Shown piece after piece: positions 33,442 to 41,979 of a stretch of 54,028 nucleotides of DNA. How positions within the stretch are numbered: position 1 is the first letter of the stretch; every line of letters begins with the position of its first letter. The notes below the pieces were generated by a model. That model worked only from the letters and a program-made list of their open reading frames with translations. It ran no database searches and had not been told where the DNA came from. The DNA lies in contig JALNZE010000022.1 of NCBI GenBank assembly GCA_023229465.1, positions 1-54,028 of the forward strand, in the 5' to 3' direction. Source of the stretch: Chitinophagaceae bacterium. GTDB lineage: Bacteria > Bacteroidota > Bacteroidia > Chitinophagales > Chitinophagaceae. The position numbers and the translations under genes are program-made.

Positions 33442-35364
33442 ATGAAATTTATTAACAAACAACTAAACGCAGATGCACAGGAGAACGCCGCGGCTTTGGA
33501 AGCTGAAGTAGTTACTACTGCGATAACAAATGCACCTGAAGCTGAAGCTGCCCCGGTAGCTGTAGCTGAGCCTGTTATTGAAACAGCGCATGATGATTTT
33601 GACTGGAGTATTGACAAACGCAATGTTAGTCATTATGCCGAAACAGAAAGAATGAAGTACGACAAAGTGTATGATGACACTTTTGTACAAATTGAAGATG
33701 GCGAGATTGTTCAGGGTACTGTGGTTGCTTTAACAAAAACAGATGTGGTAGTTAACATCGGTTTTAAAAGTGACGGACTGGTTTCTCTAAATGAATTCCG
33801 TGATATTCAGGGATTAAAGATTGGAGATGTAGTAGAGGTAATGGTGGTTGAAAAAGAAGACCGTGGTGGTAACCTTCACCTGAGTCGTAAATCAGCCCGT
33901 ATTTTCCGTGCCTGGGAAAGAATTGTTGAGGTTCATAAGACCGGCGAAGTAATTACCGGTACAGTTACCAGCAAAACAAAAGGTGGATTGATCGTTGATG
34001 TATTTGGGATGGAAACATTCTTACCAGGTTCTCAGATTGACGTGAAGCCTGTAACTGATTACGATCAGTTTGTTGGAAAAACCATGGAGTTCAAAGTGGT
34101 GAAGGTTAATGAAACCATCAAGAACGCCGTTGTATCACACAAAGCATTGATTGAAAGCGATATAGAGGCACAACGTGCAGAGATCATGAGTAAACTCGAG
34201 AAAGGCCAGGTATTGGAAGGTGTGGTGAAGAATATCACAGACTTTGGCGCCTTTATGGACCTGGGTGGCTTGGATGGCCTGTTGTATATTACCGATATTT
34301 CATGGGGACGTATCTCTCACCCAAGCGAAGTGGTGAAGATGGACCAGAAATTACAAGTGGTGGTATTGGATTTCGACGACGACAAAAAACGTATCAGCTT
34401 AGGCCTGAAACAATTAACGCCACATCCCTGGGATGTGCTGCCTGAAGGCTTAGCCGAAGGATCTGTTGTAAAAGGTAAAGTAGTAAATATTGAAGATTAC
34501 GGTGCGTTCCTGGAAATTCAACCTGGTGTTGAAGGCCTGGTACACGTGTCTGAAATTACCTGGGCCAATACACCCATCAATGCGAAGGAATTCTTCAAAT
34601 TGGGAGATGAGTATGAAGCAAAAGTGGTTACCCTTGATAAGGATGCACGCAAAATGAGCCTGAGCATCAAACAAATGAGCCAGGATCCATGGAGCACGAT
34701 CGAAACCAAATTCCCTGAAAGCAGCAAACACAAAGGCCTGGTAAAAAACATCACTCCTTATGGTGTATTTGTTGAACTGGAACCAGGTATCGGCGGTATG
34801 ATCCATATCAGCGACCTGAGCTGGTTAAAGCGTTTCAATCACCCAACTGATTATACCAAAGTAGGTGAGCAGATTGATATCATTATCCTGAGTATTGATA
34901 AAGAGAACCGCAAATTACAGTTAGGACATAAACAACTGGAAGAAGATCCCTGGAATTCACTGGAAGATACCTTTGCGATAGGTACCATCCATGAAGGAAC
35001 GGTTACCCGTAAAGACGACAAAGGAGCTTTGGTACAATTGCAATATGGCCTGGAAGGATTTGCACCTAACCGCCACCTGAATAAGGAAGACGGTAAGCAG
35101 GTTCAGGCTGATGAAACGGCCCAGTTTGTTGTGATTGAGTTCGATCGTAACGAAAAACGCATCGTTCTTAGTCATGCCCGTATATGGGAACAACAGGAGG
35201 CAGACGTGAAAGAAGCAGCTAAGAAAGAAGCGAAAGCAGAATCTGACAGCACCAAGAAAGCGGTGAAAAACATCCAGGCTAAAGTAGAAAAAGCCACACT
35301 TGGTGACCTGGGCGCCCTGGCAGAGATTAAAGCCAAATTACAGGAAGGAGAAGGCGATAAATAG
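33442..35364 (+). CDS. rpsA: 30S ribosomal protein S1
   Basis: 640 residues with six S1/OB repeats, each with a G-x-V core: IVQGTVVALTKTDVVV, VITGTVTSKTKGGLIV, VLEGVVKNITDFGAFMD, VVKGKVVNIEDYGAFLE, KHKGLVKNITPYGVFVE and IHEGTVTRKDDKGALVQ. The N-terminal ~60 residues are an Ala/Glu/Val-rich linker and the C-terminal ~60 are Lys/Ala/Glu-rich. S1 binds mRNA on the 30S platform and matters for initiation in a phylum that rarely uses Shine-Dalgarno pairing. It has its own promoter and terminator. Confidence 0.97.
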   Translation: MKFINKQLNADAQENAAALEAEVVTTAITNAPEAEAAPVAVAEPVIETAHDDFDWSIDKRNVSHYAETERMKYDKVYDDTFVQIEDGEIVQGTVVALTKTDVVVNIGFKSDGLVSLNEFRDIQGLKIGDVVEVMVVEKEDRGGNLHLSRKSARIFRAWERIVEVHKTGEVITGTVTSKTKGGLIVDVFGMETFLPGSQIDVKPVTDYDQFVGKTMEFKVVKVNETIKNAVVSHKALIESDIEAQRAEIMSKLEKGQVLEGVVKNITDFGAFMDLGGLDGLLYITDISWGRISHPSEVVKMDQKLQVVVLDFDDDKKRISLGLKQLTPHPWDVLPEGLAEGSVVKGKVVNIEDYGAFLEIQPGVEGLVHVSEITWANTPINAKEFFKLGDEYEAKVVTLDKDARKMSLSIKQMSQDPWSTIETKFPESSKHKGLVKNITPYGVFVELEPGIGGMIHISDLSWLKRFNHPTDYTKVGEQIDIIILSIDKENRKLQLGHKQLEEDPWNSLEDTFAIGTIHEGTVTRKDDKGALVQLQYGLEGFAPNRHLNKEDGKQVQADETAQFVVIEFDRNEKRIVLSHARIWEQQEADVKEAAKKEAKAESDSTKKAVKNIQAKVEKATLGDLGALAEIKAKLQEGEGDK

Positions 35365-35388
35365 GCTTCTTTTCTATAAATAGATATG

Positions 35389-35423
35389 AAAAGGCTGCCT
35401 TATAACGATAAGGCGGCCTTTTT
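35389..35423 (+). terminator. terminator after rpsA
   Basis: aaaggctgcctta / taaggcggccttt (12-13 bp, one mismatch) with a taacga loop and a following T run. Confidence 0.87.
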
Positions 35424-35439
35424 CAGCGAAAAAACGCGG

Positions 35440-35490
35440 AAGGGCCTAACGCAGAACGCTTAAAGCGGAAAGGAGGGTGCAGAAAGCGAA
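35440..35490. repeat. short-period repeat (AACGCAGAACGC dialect)
   Basis: gcctaacgcagaacgcttaa followed by agcggaaagg and gcagaaagcgaaaag words, related to the AACGCATAACGCTGAA blocks; it lies between rpsA and bamD. Confidence 0.55.
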
Positions 35491-35571
35491 AAGTGGGGGC
35501 TATTTTGTGTAATTCTTAACTACCCGGAGGTCAAAACAAGAATCCGAGTGTATAAATTGCCCGCAAATAAC

Positions 35572-35579
35572 TAATTTTG
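35572..35579 (+). promoter_or_regulatory. -7 box of the bamD-rpoZ promoter
   Basis: TAATTTTG fits TAnnTTTG and ends only 9 nt before the bamD ATG, so the 5' UTR would be very short. Confidence 0.55.
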
Positions 35580-35588
35580 CCAACTTGT

Positions 35589-36389
35589 ATGAATAGGATC
35601 GTTCTGTTATTGTTATCGGTAGTACTGCTTACCTCTGCTTGTTCCAATAAGTTTGGGAAGATTATGAAGAGCAAGGATTATGAGTATAAATACAAAATGG
35701 CTGAGCAGTATTATGCTAATAAGAATTACAGTTACGCGCAACAGCTCTTTGAAGATATCTTTCCTTATGTAAAAGGATCCACGCGTTACGAGGATATGTA
35801 TTTTAAGTTCGCGTATTCCTATTATTACCAGAAAGATTATCTGAATGCTGAAAATCTCTTCAAAAGTTTTGTAGAGAATTTTCCTACCAGTCCCAAAAGC
35901 GAGGAATGTGATTACATGCGGGCTTACTGTTATTTTAAACAATCACCTAAAGTAGAGTTAGATCAAACCAATACCAATAAAACCATGCAGTTAATGCAGG
36001 CTTTTATTAATACGCATCCGGGTTCGACCCGGTCAAAAGACGCGACAGAAATTCTTGATCAATGCAGGGAGAAGCTGGAACTGAAAGAATTTAAAGGAGC
36101 TGAGTTATATTATAATCTTGGTTTTTTTAAAGCGGCTGCCATTGCTTTTGGTAATGTATCTGATAATTTTCCCGACTCTAAAAAAGCGGATGAATATAAA
36201 TTGCTCGTGATCAAATCGTATTATAAATACGCTGAAATGAGTTATGAAGAGAAGCAAATAGAAAGGTATGAGAAAGTAGCAGCCGAGTGCAGTGAATTTG
36301 GGGAGCGTTTTACCGACAGTAAATTTATAGAGGAAGTAAATAAATACAAAATACAAACCAATAACATTTTAAAAACCCTGAAAAAATGA
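35589..36389 (+). CDS. bamD: outer-membrane assembly lipoprotein BamD
   Basis: 266 residues from MNRIVLLLLSVVLLTSACSN, a lipoprotein signal with lipobox Cys18; the TTG frame four codons earlier is unlikely. Tandem TPR-like helices follow (YKMAEQYYANKNYSYAQQLF, FSYYYQKDYLNAENLFKS-like, GFFKAAAIAFGNVSDNFPDS). BamD is the essential lipoprotein of the Bam complex that inserts beta-barrel proteins. The stop overlaps rpoZ by 4 nt (ATGA), a gene pair found together in many Bacteroidota. Confidence 0.93.
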   Translation: MNRIVLLLLSVVLLTSACSNKFGKIMKSKDYEYKYKMAEQYYANKNYSYAQQLFEDIFPYVKGSTRYEDMYFKFAYSYYYQKDYLNAENLFKSFVENFPTSPKSEECDYMRAYCYFKQSPKVELDQTNTNKTMQLMQAFINTHPGSTRSKDATEILDQCREKLELKEFKGAELYYNLGFFKAAAIAFGNVSDNFPDSKKADEYKLLVIKSYYKYAEMSYEEKQIERYEKVAAECSEFGERFTDSKFIEEVNKYKIQTNNILKTLKK

Positions 36390-36730
36390 GCAAGCTAAGA
36401 AGGCAAATGAGCGCTAATACAGCGAGTGTGATTGAAACGAAAAGTCTGATTGATATCAAGTCAAAAACAGGCAACCTGTATGAGTCAATCGCCATCGTTG
36501 CCAGGAGGGCCAACCAGATCAATATCTCTTTGAGAGAAGAACTGCATAATAAGTTAGAAGAGTTTGCCAGTCATACAGACAGCCTCGAAGAAATCCATGA
36601 GAACAAAGAACAAATAGAAATTTCAAAGGCATACGAAAAAATGCCTAACCCTGCTATCCTGGCAACCCAGGAATTCATGGAGGATAAAATCTATTACAGA
36701 AGAAACAACGATAGCGATATGTTCAGATAA
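36386..36730 (+). CDS. rpoZ: RNA polymerase omega subunit (Bacteroidota type)
   Basis: 114 residues. The IDIKSKTGNLYESIAIVARR core with ANQI matches the Rpb6/omega fold in its Bacteroidota form; the C-terminal half (EISKAYEKMPNPAILATQEF) is lineage-typical. Omega helps assemble and stabilise beta-prime. It overlaps bamD by 4 nt and is followed by a perfect terminator, so the operon is bamD-rpoZ. Confidence 0.9.
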   Translation: MSKLRRQMSANTASVIETKSLIDIKSKTGNLYESIAIVARRANQINISLREELHNKLEEFASHTDSLEEIHENKEQIEISKAYEKMPNPAILATQEFMEDKIYYRRNNDSDMFR

Positions 36731-36751
36731 GCTAAAATTTACGCAAATAAC

Positions 36752-36782
36752 AAAAAACGACAGTATAAGACTGTCGTTTTTT
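36752..36782 (+). terminator. terminator after rpoZ
   Basis: Perfect 13-bp stem aaaaaacgacagt / actgtcgtttttt with a 5-nt loop (ataag); the T run is in the stem and beyond. Confidence 0.92.
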
Positions 36783-36794
36783 GTTATTTTGAGG

Positions 36795-36900
36795 GAGTGA
36801 TTCGTGAGAAGTGAGTCGTTAGTCGTGAGAAAGAACTGTTTTAATCTTTATCTTACGATAATCGTAACCCTCTCTCACGACTGACGACTCACGAAAACAA
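36795..36900. repeat. inverted short-period repeat (GTGAGTCGTTAGTCGTGAG dialect)
   Basis: Left arm gtgagaagtgagtcgttagt and cgtgagaaag; right arm ctctctcacgactgacgact and cacg. The arms pair over ~24-30 nt around a ~45-nt centre. It fills the rpoZ-porD gap. Confidence 0.8.
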
Positions 36901-36927
36901 ATGGTACGTTCATAGTAACTCAAATAC

Positions 36928-37851
36928 ATGTATAGCCGATTTCTATTTATTGCAATTGCCATCACTTCTCTCTCCACGGCAGTGAACGCGCAGGAATTAC
37001 AGGCAAGGGTAAGTGTATCTGCTGCCAGGGTGAATTCAACCGTGGATAAAAAAATATTTGTTACCCTGCAAACGCAGCTAAATAATATGCTGAATAACCG
37101 CAAATGGACCAGCGATCAATTTCAACAAAATGAAAAAATAGAATGCAGTTTTTTGCTGAATATTGAAAGTATTCTTGAGACGAATATTTACAAAGCAACT
37201 TTATCCGTACAGGCTGCCAGGCCGGTTTTTAATGCATCCTATCAAACGGCCCTGGTAAATTATATTGATGCGGATATCGCTTTTAAATATGTAGAGTTCC
37301 AGCCCATAGAATTTAATGAGAGCCGGGTGCAGGGAACGGATGCACTGGTTGCCAACCTGCCTGCCATCTTTGCCTATTATGCCTATATGATTATCGGGTT
37401 AGATTACGATTCATTCGCACCAAAGGGTGGAGAGTCTTATTTCCGTAAGGCGCAGAATATTGTAAACAATGCGCCGGAAGGCAGGAATATCAATGGCTGG
37501 CGCGTATTTGACGGATCAAGAAACCGGTATTGGTTGAATGAAAACCTGATCAACAGCCGCTATAACCAGGTACATGATATTATCTATACCTATTATCGTT
37601 CAGGATTAGACAACCTATTAGATGCTGAAAAAGAAGCGAGGGCCAATGCATTACAGGCATTAATCCAACTGCAGGCTTTTAATAGTGAAAATGCGAATAC
37701 CATGATTCTTCAGTTTTTATTGCAGGGTAAGATGCAGGAACTTATTGGAATTTTTAAAAAAGGTACACCTGAGCAAAAAGCAAAAGCAGCAGATATACTG
37801 AGTGAACTGGACGTGGTGAATGCATCAAGATATAAACAGGAACTACGATGA
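36928..37851 (+). CDS. porD: DUF4835 family protein, PorD-like
   Basis: 307 residues with a signal peptide (MYSRFLFIAIAITSLSTAVNA). Family blocks include LQTQLNNMLNNRKWTSDQF, FQPIEFNESRVQ, LPAIFAYYAYMIIGLDYDSF and the C-terminal EELIGIFKKGTPEQK-like end. PorD/DUF4835 proteins are periplasmic and linked to type IX secretion in Porphyromonas; a mechanistic role is not settled. A T9SS-sorted protein elsewhere in the window fits. It overlaps the next gene by 4 nt. Confidence 0.85.
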   Translation: MYSRFLFIAIAITSLSTAVNAQELQARVSVSAARVNSTVDKKIFVTLQTQLNNMLNNRKWTSDQFQQNEKIECSFLLNIESILETNIYKATLSVQAARPVFNASYQTALVNYIDADIAFKYVEFQPIEFNESRVQGTDALVANLPAIFAYYAYMIIGLDYDSFAPKGGESYFRKAQNIVNNAPEGRNINGWRVFDGSRNRYWLNENLINSRYNQVHDIIYTYYRSGLDNLLDAEKEARANALQALIQLQAFNSENANTMILQFLLQGKMQELIGIFKKGTPEQKAKAADILSELDVVNASRYKQELR

Positions 37852-38207
37852 AATACCCTTTTCTCTTACTACTGTTTATAGTATTGGTTTATTCCGGTTG
37901 CAAATCAACAGGGAAAAAGGAAATTATCGGGGTAGACAGTATGAAAGTGATGATGTGGGATCTGATGCGTGCCGATGAATTATACCAGCGGATGATCATT
38001 AAAGACAGTACGGTTAAAAAAAGAAAAGAAAATATCCGCCTCTACGAAACTGTTTTTTTACTACATAAGACCAGCAAGGGTAAGTTCGACACCAGTTATA
38101 AATATTACGCGTCGAATCCTGTCATCTTCAAGGTGCTGATTGATTCCCTGGATGCATTCGCTACAAGGGAAAGGAGTAAGGTATTCAATTATGGCCAGGG
38201 TCATTAA
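37848..38207 (+). CDS. DUF4296-type lipoprotein
   Basis: 119 residues with a lipoprotein signal (MKYPFLLLLFIVLVYSGC, Cys18). The mature part (MKVMMWDLMRADELYQRMII, then SKGKFDTSYKYYASNPVIFK) matches the DUF4296 pattern of small Bacteroidota lipoproteins. Function unknown. Translationally coupled to porD by an ATGA overlap, so a shared envelope role is likely (inference). Confidence 0.8.
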   Translation: MKYPFLLLLFIVLVYSGCKSTGKKEIIGVDSMKVMMWDLMRADELYQRMIIKDSTVKKRKENIRLYETVFLLHKTSKGKFDTSYKYYASNPVIFKVLIDSLDAFATRERSKVFNYGQGH

Positions 38208-38215
38208 GCATTCCC

Positions 38216-38223
38216 TACCTTTG
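38216..38223 (+). promoter_or_regulatory. -7 box upstream of scoA
   Basis: TACCTTTG, perfect TAnnTTTG, 19 nt before the ATG. No clear -33 element. Confidence 0.6.
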
Positions 38224-38242
38224 TACCTTTAATGATTGCCCT

Positions 38243-38947
38243 ATGAATAAAGTATTTGCCAATGCCGATGCGGCCATTCATGATATTCCCGATGGCGCTG
38301 CCATTATGCTGGGCGGTTTCGGTTTGAATGGTATTCCTGAAAATGCTATCGCAGCCCTTGTAAAGAAGGGGGTCAGGAACCTCACCTGTATTTCCAATAA
38401 TGCCGGCGTAGATGAGTTTGGATTGGGATTATTACTCAAGACTAAGCAGATCAAAAAAATGATGAGTAGTTATGTGGGTGAGAACGCTGAATTTGAGAGG
38501 CAATTACTCAGTGGTGAACTGGAGGTTGACCTGATACCCCAGGGAACATTGGCCACCCGGATAGAAATGGCCGGTATGGGTATCCCCGCATTTTTTACCC
38601 CCGCAGGTTATGGAACTGAGGTAGCGGTTGGAAAAGAGACCAGGGAATTTAATGGTAAAATGTACCTGATGGAGCATGCACTGCATGCACAGTTTGCTAT
38701 CGTAAAAGCCTGGAAAGGCGATACCATGGGTAACCTTGTATTCCGAAAAACTACCCGAAATTTTTCTACCTCTATGGCCAAGGCAGGCGATATCACTATC
38801 GCGGAAGTAGAACACCTGCTCCAACCAGGCGAAATAGACCCCGATGATGTGCATATTGCAGGCGTATATGTACACAGAATTTTTGAAGGGAAAGGGTATG
38901 AGAAAAGGATAGAGAGGAGGACGGTTCAATTAAAAATTAATAATTAA
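38243..38947 (+). CDS. scoA: 3-oxoacid CoA-transferase subunit A
   Basis: 234 residues. The family glycine loop GAAIMLGGFGLNGIPENAIA and CISNNAGVDEFGLG near the N terminus, with TPAGYGTEVAVGKETREF, define the alpha subunit of class I CoA-transferases. With subunit B it moves CoA from succinyl-CoA to acetoacetate (SCOT) or a related 3-oxoacid. The last residues (VQLKINN) are encoded by the start of a TTAATAATTAA repeat. Subunit B follows after 26 nt. Confidence 0.93.
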   Translation: MNKVFANADAAIHDIPDGAAIMLGGFGLNGIPENAIAALVKKGVRNLTCISNNAGVDEFGLGLLLKTKQIKKMMSSYVGENAEFERQLLSGELEVDLIPQGTLATRIEMAGMGIPAFFTPAGYGTEVAVGKETREFNGKMYLMEHALHAQFAIVKAWKGDTMGNLVFRKTTRNFSTSMAKAGDITIAEVEHLLQPGEIDPDDVHIAGVYVHRIFEGKGYEKRIERRTVQLKINN

Positions 38948-38968
38948 TAATTTTTAATTCATAATTAA
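38930..38968. repeat. short-period repeat (TTAATAATTAA dialect)
   Basis: attaaaaattaataattaat then aatttttaattcataatt spans the 3' end of scoA and the gap to scoB; it is partly self-complementary. Confidence 0.65.
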
Positions 38969-38973
38969 CCACT

Positions 38974-39630
38974 ATGTCTTTAGACAAATACGGCATCGCC
39001 AAGCGCATTGCGCAGGAAATGAAAGATGGTATGTATGTGAACCTGGGGATTGGCATTCCTACCCTGGTAGCTAATTATATTCCGGAAGGAATGTCTGTTA
39101 TCTTTCAAAGTGAAAATGGTATTTTAGGAATGGGGCCTTATCCGGAGGAGTCTGCGGTAGATGCTGATCTGATTAATGCGGGAAAAGAAACGGTTACACT
39201 TGTACCCGGTGGCGCTTTTTTTGATAGTGTAGAGAGTTTCGGAATGATACGTGCCGGCAAGATTGACCTCACCGTTTTGGGCGCCATGGAAGTGAGCGAA
39301 CAGGGTGATATTGCCAACTGGAAAATTCCGGGTAAAATGGTGAAGGGTATGGGTGGCGCCATGGACCTGGTGGCCGGCGCCAAACACATTATTGTAGCCA
39401 TGATGCATACCAATCCAAAAGGCGAAAGTAAACTTTTATCCCGTTGCAGCCTCCCTTTAACAGGTATGGGTTGTGTAAAAAAAGTAGTCACGGAATTAGC
39501 TGTTTTGGATATTACACCGCAAGGATTTGTTTTACGGGAAAGAGCGCCAGGGGTGAGTGTAGCGGAAATCATGCTAAAAACTGCCGGAAAGTTAATCATA
39601 CCTGATTTTGTACCCGAGATGCCTATTTAA
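38974..39630 (+). CDS. scoB: 3-oxoacid CoA-transferase subunit B
   Basis: 218 residues. The catalytic Glu lies in the FQSENGILGMGPYP motif (residues ~49-62), the CoA-thioester-forming residue of the family; GIGIPTLVANYIPEG and PGKMVKGMGGAMDLVAGAK are conserved. It pairs with the upstream alpha subunit. In this genus type the enzyme likely serves ketone-body or amino-acid breakdown; the acid specificity cannot be read from sequence. Confidence 0.94.
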   Translation: MSLDKYGIAKRIAQEMKDGMYVNLGIGIPTLVANYIPEGMSVIFQSENGILGMGPYPEESAVDADLINAGKETVTLVPGGAFFDSVESFGMIRAGKIDLTVLGAMEVSEQGDIANWKIPGKMVKGMGGAMDLVAGAKHIIVAMMHTNPKGESKLLSRCSLPLTGMGCVKKVVTELAVLDITPQGFVLRERAPGVSVAEIMLKTAGKLIIPDFVPEMPI

Positions 39631-39682
39631 TTTACCGGTAATCTTTTTTCTCATATCGGTTATTGAATTGCATTCATTGCTT

Positions 39683-39690
39683 TAGTTTTG
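39683..39690 (+). promoter_or_regulatory. -7 box of the peroxiredoxin promoter
   Basis: TAGTTTTG, with TTG at 39663-39665 upstream at a 17-bp spacing, slightly short for the consensus. Confidence 0.45.
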
Positions 39691-39707
39691 CAGCATAAAA
39701 AATAATT

Positions 39708-40181
39708 ATGAGTATTCAAACCGGACAACAGGCGCCCGCTTTTTCTTTATTTGATACAGATAAGAACAAAATATCACTGGCCGATCAAAAAGGCAGTAAT
39801 GTAGTTGTTTTATTTTTTCCGCTGGCATTTACAGGCGTTTGTACCGCTGAGTTATGCAATGTGAGAGATAATATCGCCATTTACAATAATACCAATGCTA
39901 AAGTTTTCGGTATATCAGTAGATTCATTATTCACATTAGAGAAGTTTAAAACAGAACAAAATCTCAATTTCCCTTTGTTGAGCGACTTTAATAAAGAAGC
40001 TGCCAAAGCATTTGGGGTGCTTTATGAAACCTTTCCGGTATTTGATATGCAGGGTGTAAGTAAAAGAGCCGCTTATGTAATTGATAAAGAAGGCGTGGTG
40101 CGTTATGCGGAAGTTTGCCCTACACCCGGAGATCTTCCCAATTTTGCTGCCATCCAGCAAATATTAGCAGGCTTAATCTAA
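39708..40181 (+). CDS. peroxiredoxin (AhpC/TSA, AhpE/BCP-like)
   Basis: 157 residues. The thioredoxin-fold peroxidatic site is PLAFTGVCTAELC, with Cys45 as peroxidatic residue and Cys50 a possible resolving Cys; no Cys in the usual distant resolving position except near CPTPGD at the C-terminal end. It reduces H2O2 or organic peroxides in the cytosol. Single gene with its own promoter and a long hairpin after the stop. Confidence 0.92.
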   Translation: MSIQTGQQAPAFSLFDTDKNKISLADQKGSNVVVLFFPLAFTGVCTAELCNVRDNIAIYNNTNAKVFGISVDSLFTLEKFKTEQNLNFPLLSDFNKEAAKAFGVLYETFPVFDMQGVSKRAAYVIDKEGVVRYAEVCPTPGDLPNFAAIQQILAGLI

Positions 40182-40187
40182 GGTTGC

Positions 40188-40237
40188 TTTAACAGATATG
40201 CCCTTTCAGCCAGTGATTGAAAGGCATATCTGTTAAA
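40188..40237 (+). terminator. long hairpin after the peroxiredoxin gene
   Basis: Perfect 15-bp arms tttaacagatatgcc / ggcatatctgttaaa with inner tttca/tgaaa pairing. No strong T run follows, so it may be a terminator or an mRNA 3'-end stabiliser. Confidence 0.65.
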
Positions 40238-40298
40238 ATTTACACCTGCTATTTGCGTAGATCGGATAGTTTGGGTACATTAGTAGCCAATATCGTTC

Positions 40299-40649
40299 AT
40301 GAGAAAACTTTATTTATCCGTTCTGGTGGCTTTTACGCTGATAATCAACAGCTATATTGTTGATTACTCCTCCTATGCCGGTTTCACAGACAGTACAGAA
40401 AAGCTAACTCATTTTTATCCTAACCCCGCTACCAGCTATATCAATTTCGCATTCGATAAATCGGTCGACAGGAACTACTCCCTTCAAGTATACAATTTCA
40501 TCGGCCGTAAGATGAATGACATACGTATCACAGAATCTAAGATCACTATCAACTTAGATAATAATTATTTCCGCGGCTTATACATTTACCAACTCCGCGA
40601 CCAAAGCGGCCGCATCATTGAATCGGGGAAATTCCAGGTTCAGAAATAA
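40299..40649 (+). CDS. small secreted protein with T9SS type A sorting domain
   Basis: 116 residues: an N-terminal hydrophobic signal (MRKLYLSVLVAFTLIINSYI) followed almost directly by a C-terminal sorting domain (HFYPNPATSYINF, YSLQVYNFIGRKM, GLYIYQLRDQSG, ESGKFQVQK). Such domains steer cargo through the type IX secretion system and are normally cleaved or anchored at the surface. Here almost nothing is left as cargo, which is odd: either a stand-alone sorting-domain-like protein or a remnant of a larger gene. Confidence 0.85.
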   Translation: MRKLYLSVLVAFTLIINSYIVDYSSYAGFTDSTEKLTHFYPNPATSYINFAFDKSVDRNYSLQVYNFIGRKMNDIRITESKITINLDNNYFRGLYIYQLRDQSGRIIESGKFQVQK

Positions 40650-40725
40650 TTGGGTAGCCCCTACGGGGCAAATCAAATTTTTAAACATTTATTTTGCTAC
40701 AGAGTTTTTATCCCTACGGGATAAG
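40650..40725. repeat. CCCTACGGG hairpin element
   Basis: Two palindromic cores, gcccctacggggc (about 40657) and atccctacgggat (about 40711), flank an A+T-rich centre that includes tttgctacagag. Each core is a stem-loop; together they look like one intergenic repeat unit. Confidence 0.7.
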
Positions 40726-40791
40726 AAGAGCAGAATATCAATACGCTAACATTTTGCGAATTACCTATCACTTAAAACTTACAATTTACTA

Positions 40792-41967
40792 CTACCTATC
40801 GGTTACTTCAATTATCAGAAATTTTAAATAATTAGTGTTCTCCATACCCCAGATGATGGGATGGTCGGATGCTTGTTGTTGAAAAGTTACTTGTCTTATT
40901 TTTTTACGGGCATCCTTCGCTGCCATTTCAATCGTTTGAAAAAATTGGTCAGGGGTTACCAGGTTCGTACAACTGGAGGTTACTAAAAAACCGCCATTCC
41001 TGATTAGTTTCATTCCGCGGAGATTAATCTCTTTGTAACCGGTAAGCGCTTTCTGAATATTTTCACGGCTCTTGGTAAATGCGGGCGGATCAAGCATTAC
41101 CACATCATATTGCCTGCCATCCTTACCCCATTGCTTCAATACATCAAATGCATTGACAGCCTCAAAACGGCAAATATTTTCGAGCCCATTCAATGCCGCG
41201 TTTTTATTGGCCAGGGCAACCGCCTGCCCAGATATGTCTAATCCCAATACCGAGGCAGCTCCATATTTCGCCGCATGAATTTCAAAAGTACCGGTATAGG
41301 TAAACACGCCCAATACCTCGGCATCTTTTACAATATGCTGAATGGCGCGGCGGTTATCCTGCTGATCAAGAAAATAACCTGTTTTTTGTCCGTTCTCAAT
41401 ATCTACATAAAACTGCAGCCCATTTTCATGGATGATGATATTGGTATCGAAGGGGTCAGTTAAAAATCCTTTCTGTTGCGCCAGTCCTTCCAGTTCTCTC
41501 ACCGGCACATCATTGCGTTCATAAATACCTTTGGGCGAGAAAATCGTTTGTAAAGATTGCACAATGGCCGTTTTCCATTTATCCATTCCCAGCGATAAAG
41601 TCTGGATTACAAAATAATCGTTGAACTTATCAATAATAAGCGCGGGCAATTGATCGGCCTCTCCAAATACGAGCCTGCAATTTTCTGTATAGCCTATTTT
41701 TTGGCGGTATTGCCATGCCTGGAGGATGCGGTTATGAAAAAAGAGATCGTTTATCAGCTCCTGTTTACGGGTAAGTAAACGAACCAGTATCTGTGATTTT
41801 GGATTGATATAACCTTTCCCGGCAAACTTGCCATCGCCATAATAAACTTCCACAACTTCTCCTCCATCTACGGTTCCATCTATCCGCTCCACTTCATTTC
41901 CATAAATCCAGGGGTGGCCATTGGCAATTCTCTGTGCAATCTTTTTTCGAAGGTAAACTTTGGTCAT
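40792..41967 (-). CDS. rlmI: RlmI-type 23S rRNA (cytosine-5) methyltransferase
   Basis: 391 residues. An N-terminal PUA domain (KKIAQRIANGHPWIYGNEVE, about 5-75) precedes a class I SAM methyltransferase with VLGVFTYTGTFEIHAAKYGA, the SAM-binding region, and VVMLDPPAFTKSRENIQKA, the catalytic motif. RlmI methylates C1962 of 23S rRNA in E. coli; exact target here is inferred. The -7 box ends 4 nt before the ATG, suggesting a leaderless transcript. It is divergent from grpE. Confidence 0.92.
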   Translation of the reverse strand: MTKVYLRKKIAQRIANGHPWIYGNEVERIDGTVDGGEVVEVYYGDGKFAGKGYINPKSQILVRLLTRKQELINDLFFHNRILQAWQYRQKIGYTENCRLVFGEADQLPALIIDKFNDYFVIQTLSLGMDKWKTAIVQSLQTIFSPKGIYERNDVPVRELEGLAQQKGFLTDPFDTNIIIHENGLQFYVDIENGQKTGYFLDQQDNRRAIQHIVKDAEVLGVFTYTGTFEIHAAKYGAASVLGLDISGQAVALANKNAALNGLENICRFEAVNAFDVLKQWGKDGRQYDVVMLDPPAFTKSRENIQKALTGYKEINLRGMKLIRNGGFLVTSSCTNLVTPDQFFQTIEMAAKDARKKIRQVTFQQQASDHPIIWGMENTNYLKFLIIEVTDR

Positions 41968-41971
41968 TCAG

Positions 41972-41979
41972 CAAAGATA
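41972..41979 (-). promoter_or_regulatory. -7 box of rlmI, near-leaderless
   Basis: On the minus strand TATCTTTG (TAnnTTTG) ends 4 nt before the rlmI ATG, so transcription would begin at or next to the start codon. Confidence 0.55.

Noticed and set aside
40188..40237. Insertion-sequence terminal inverted repeat
   Set aside because: The arms are separated by only 20 nt and flank no gene; a hairpin is simpler.
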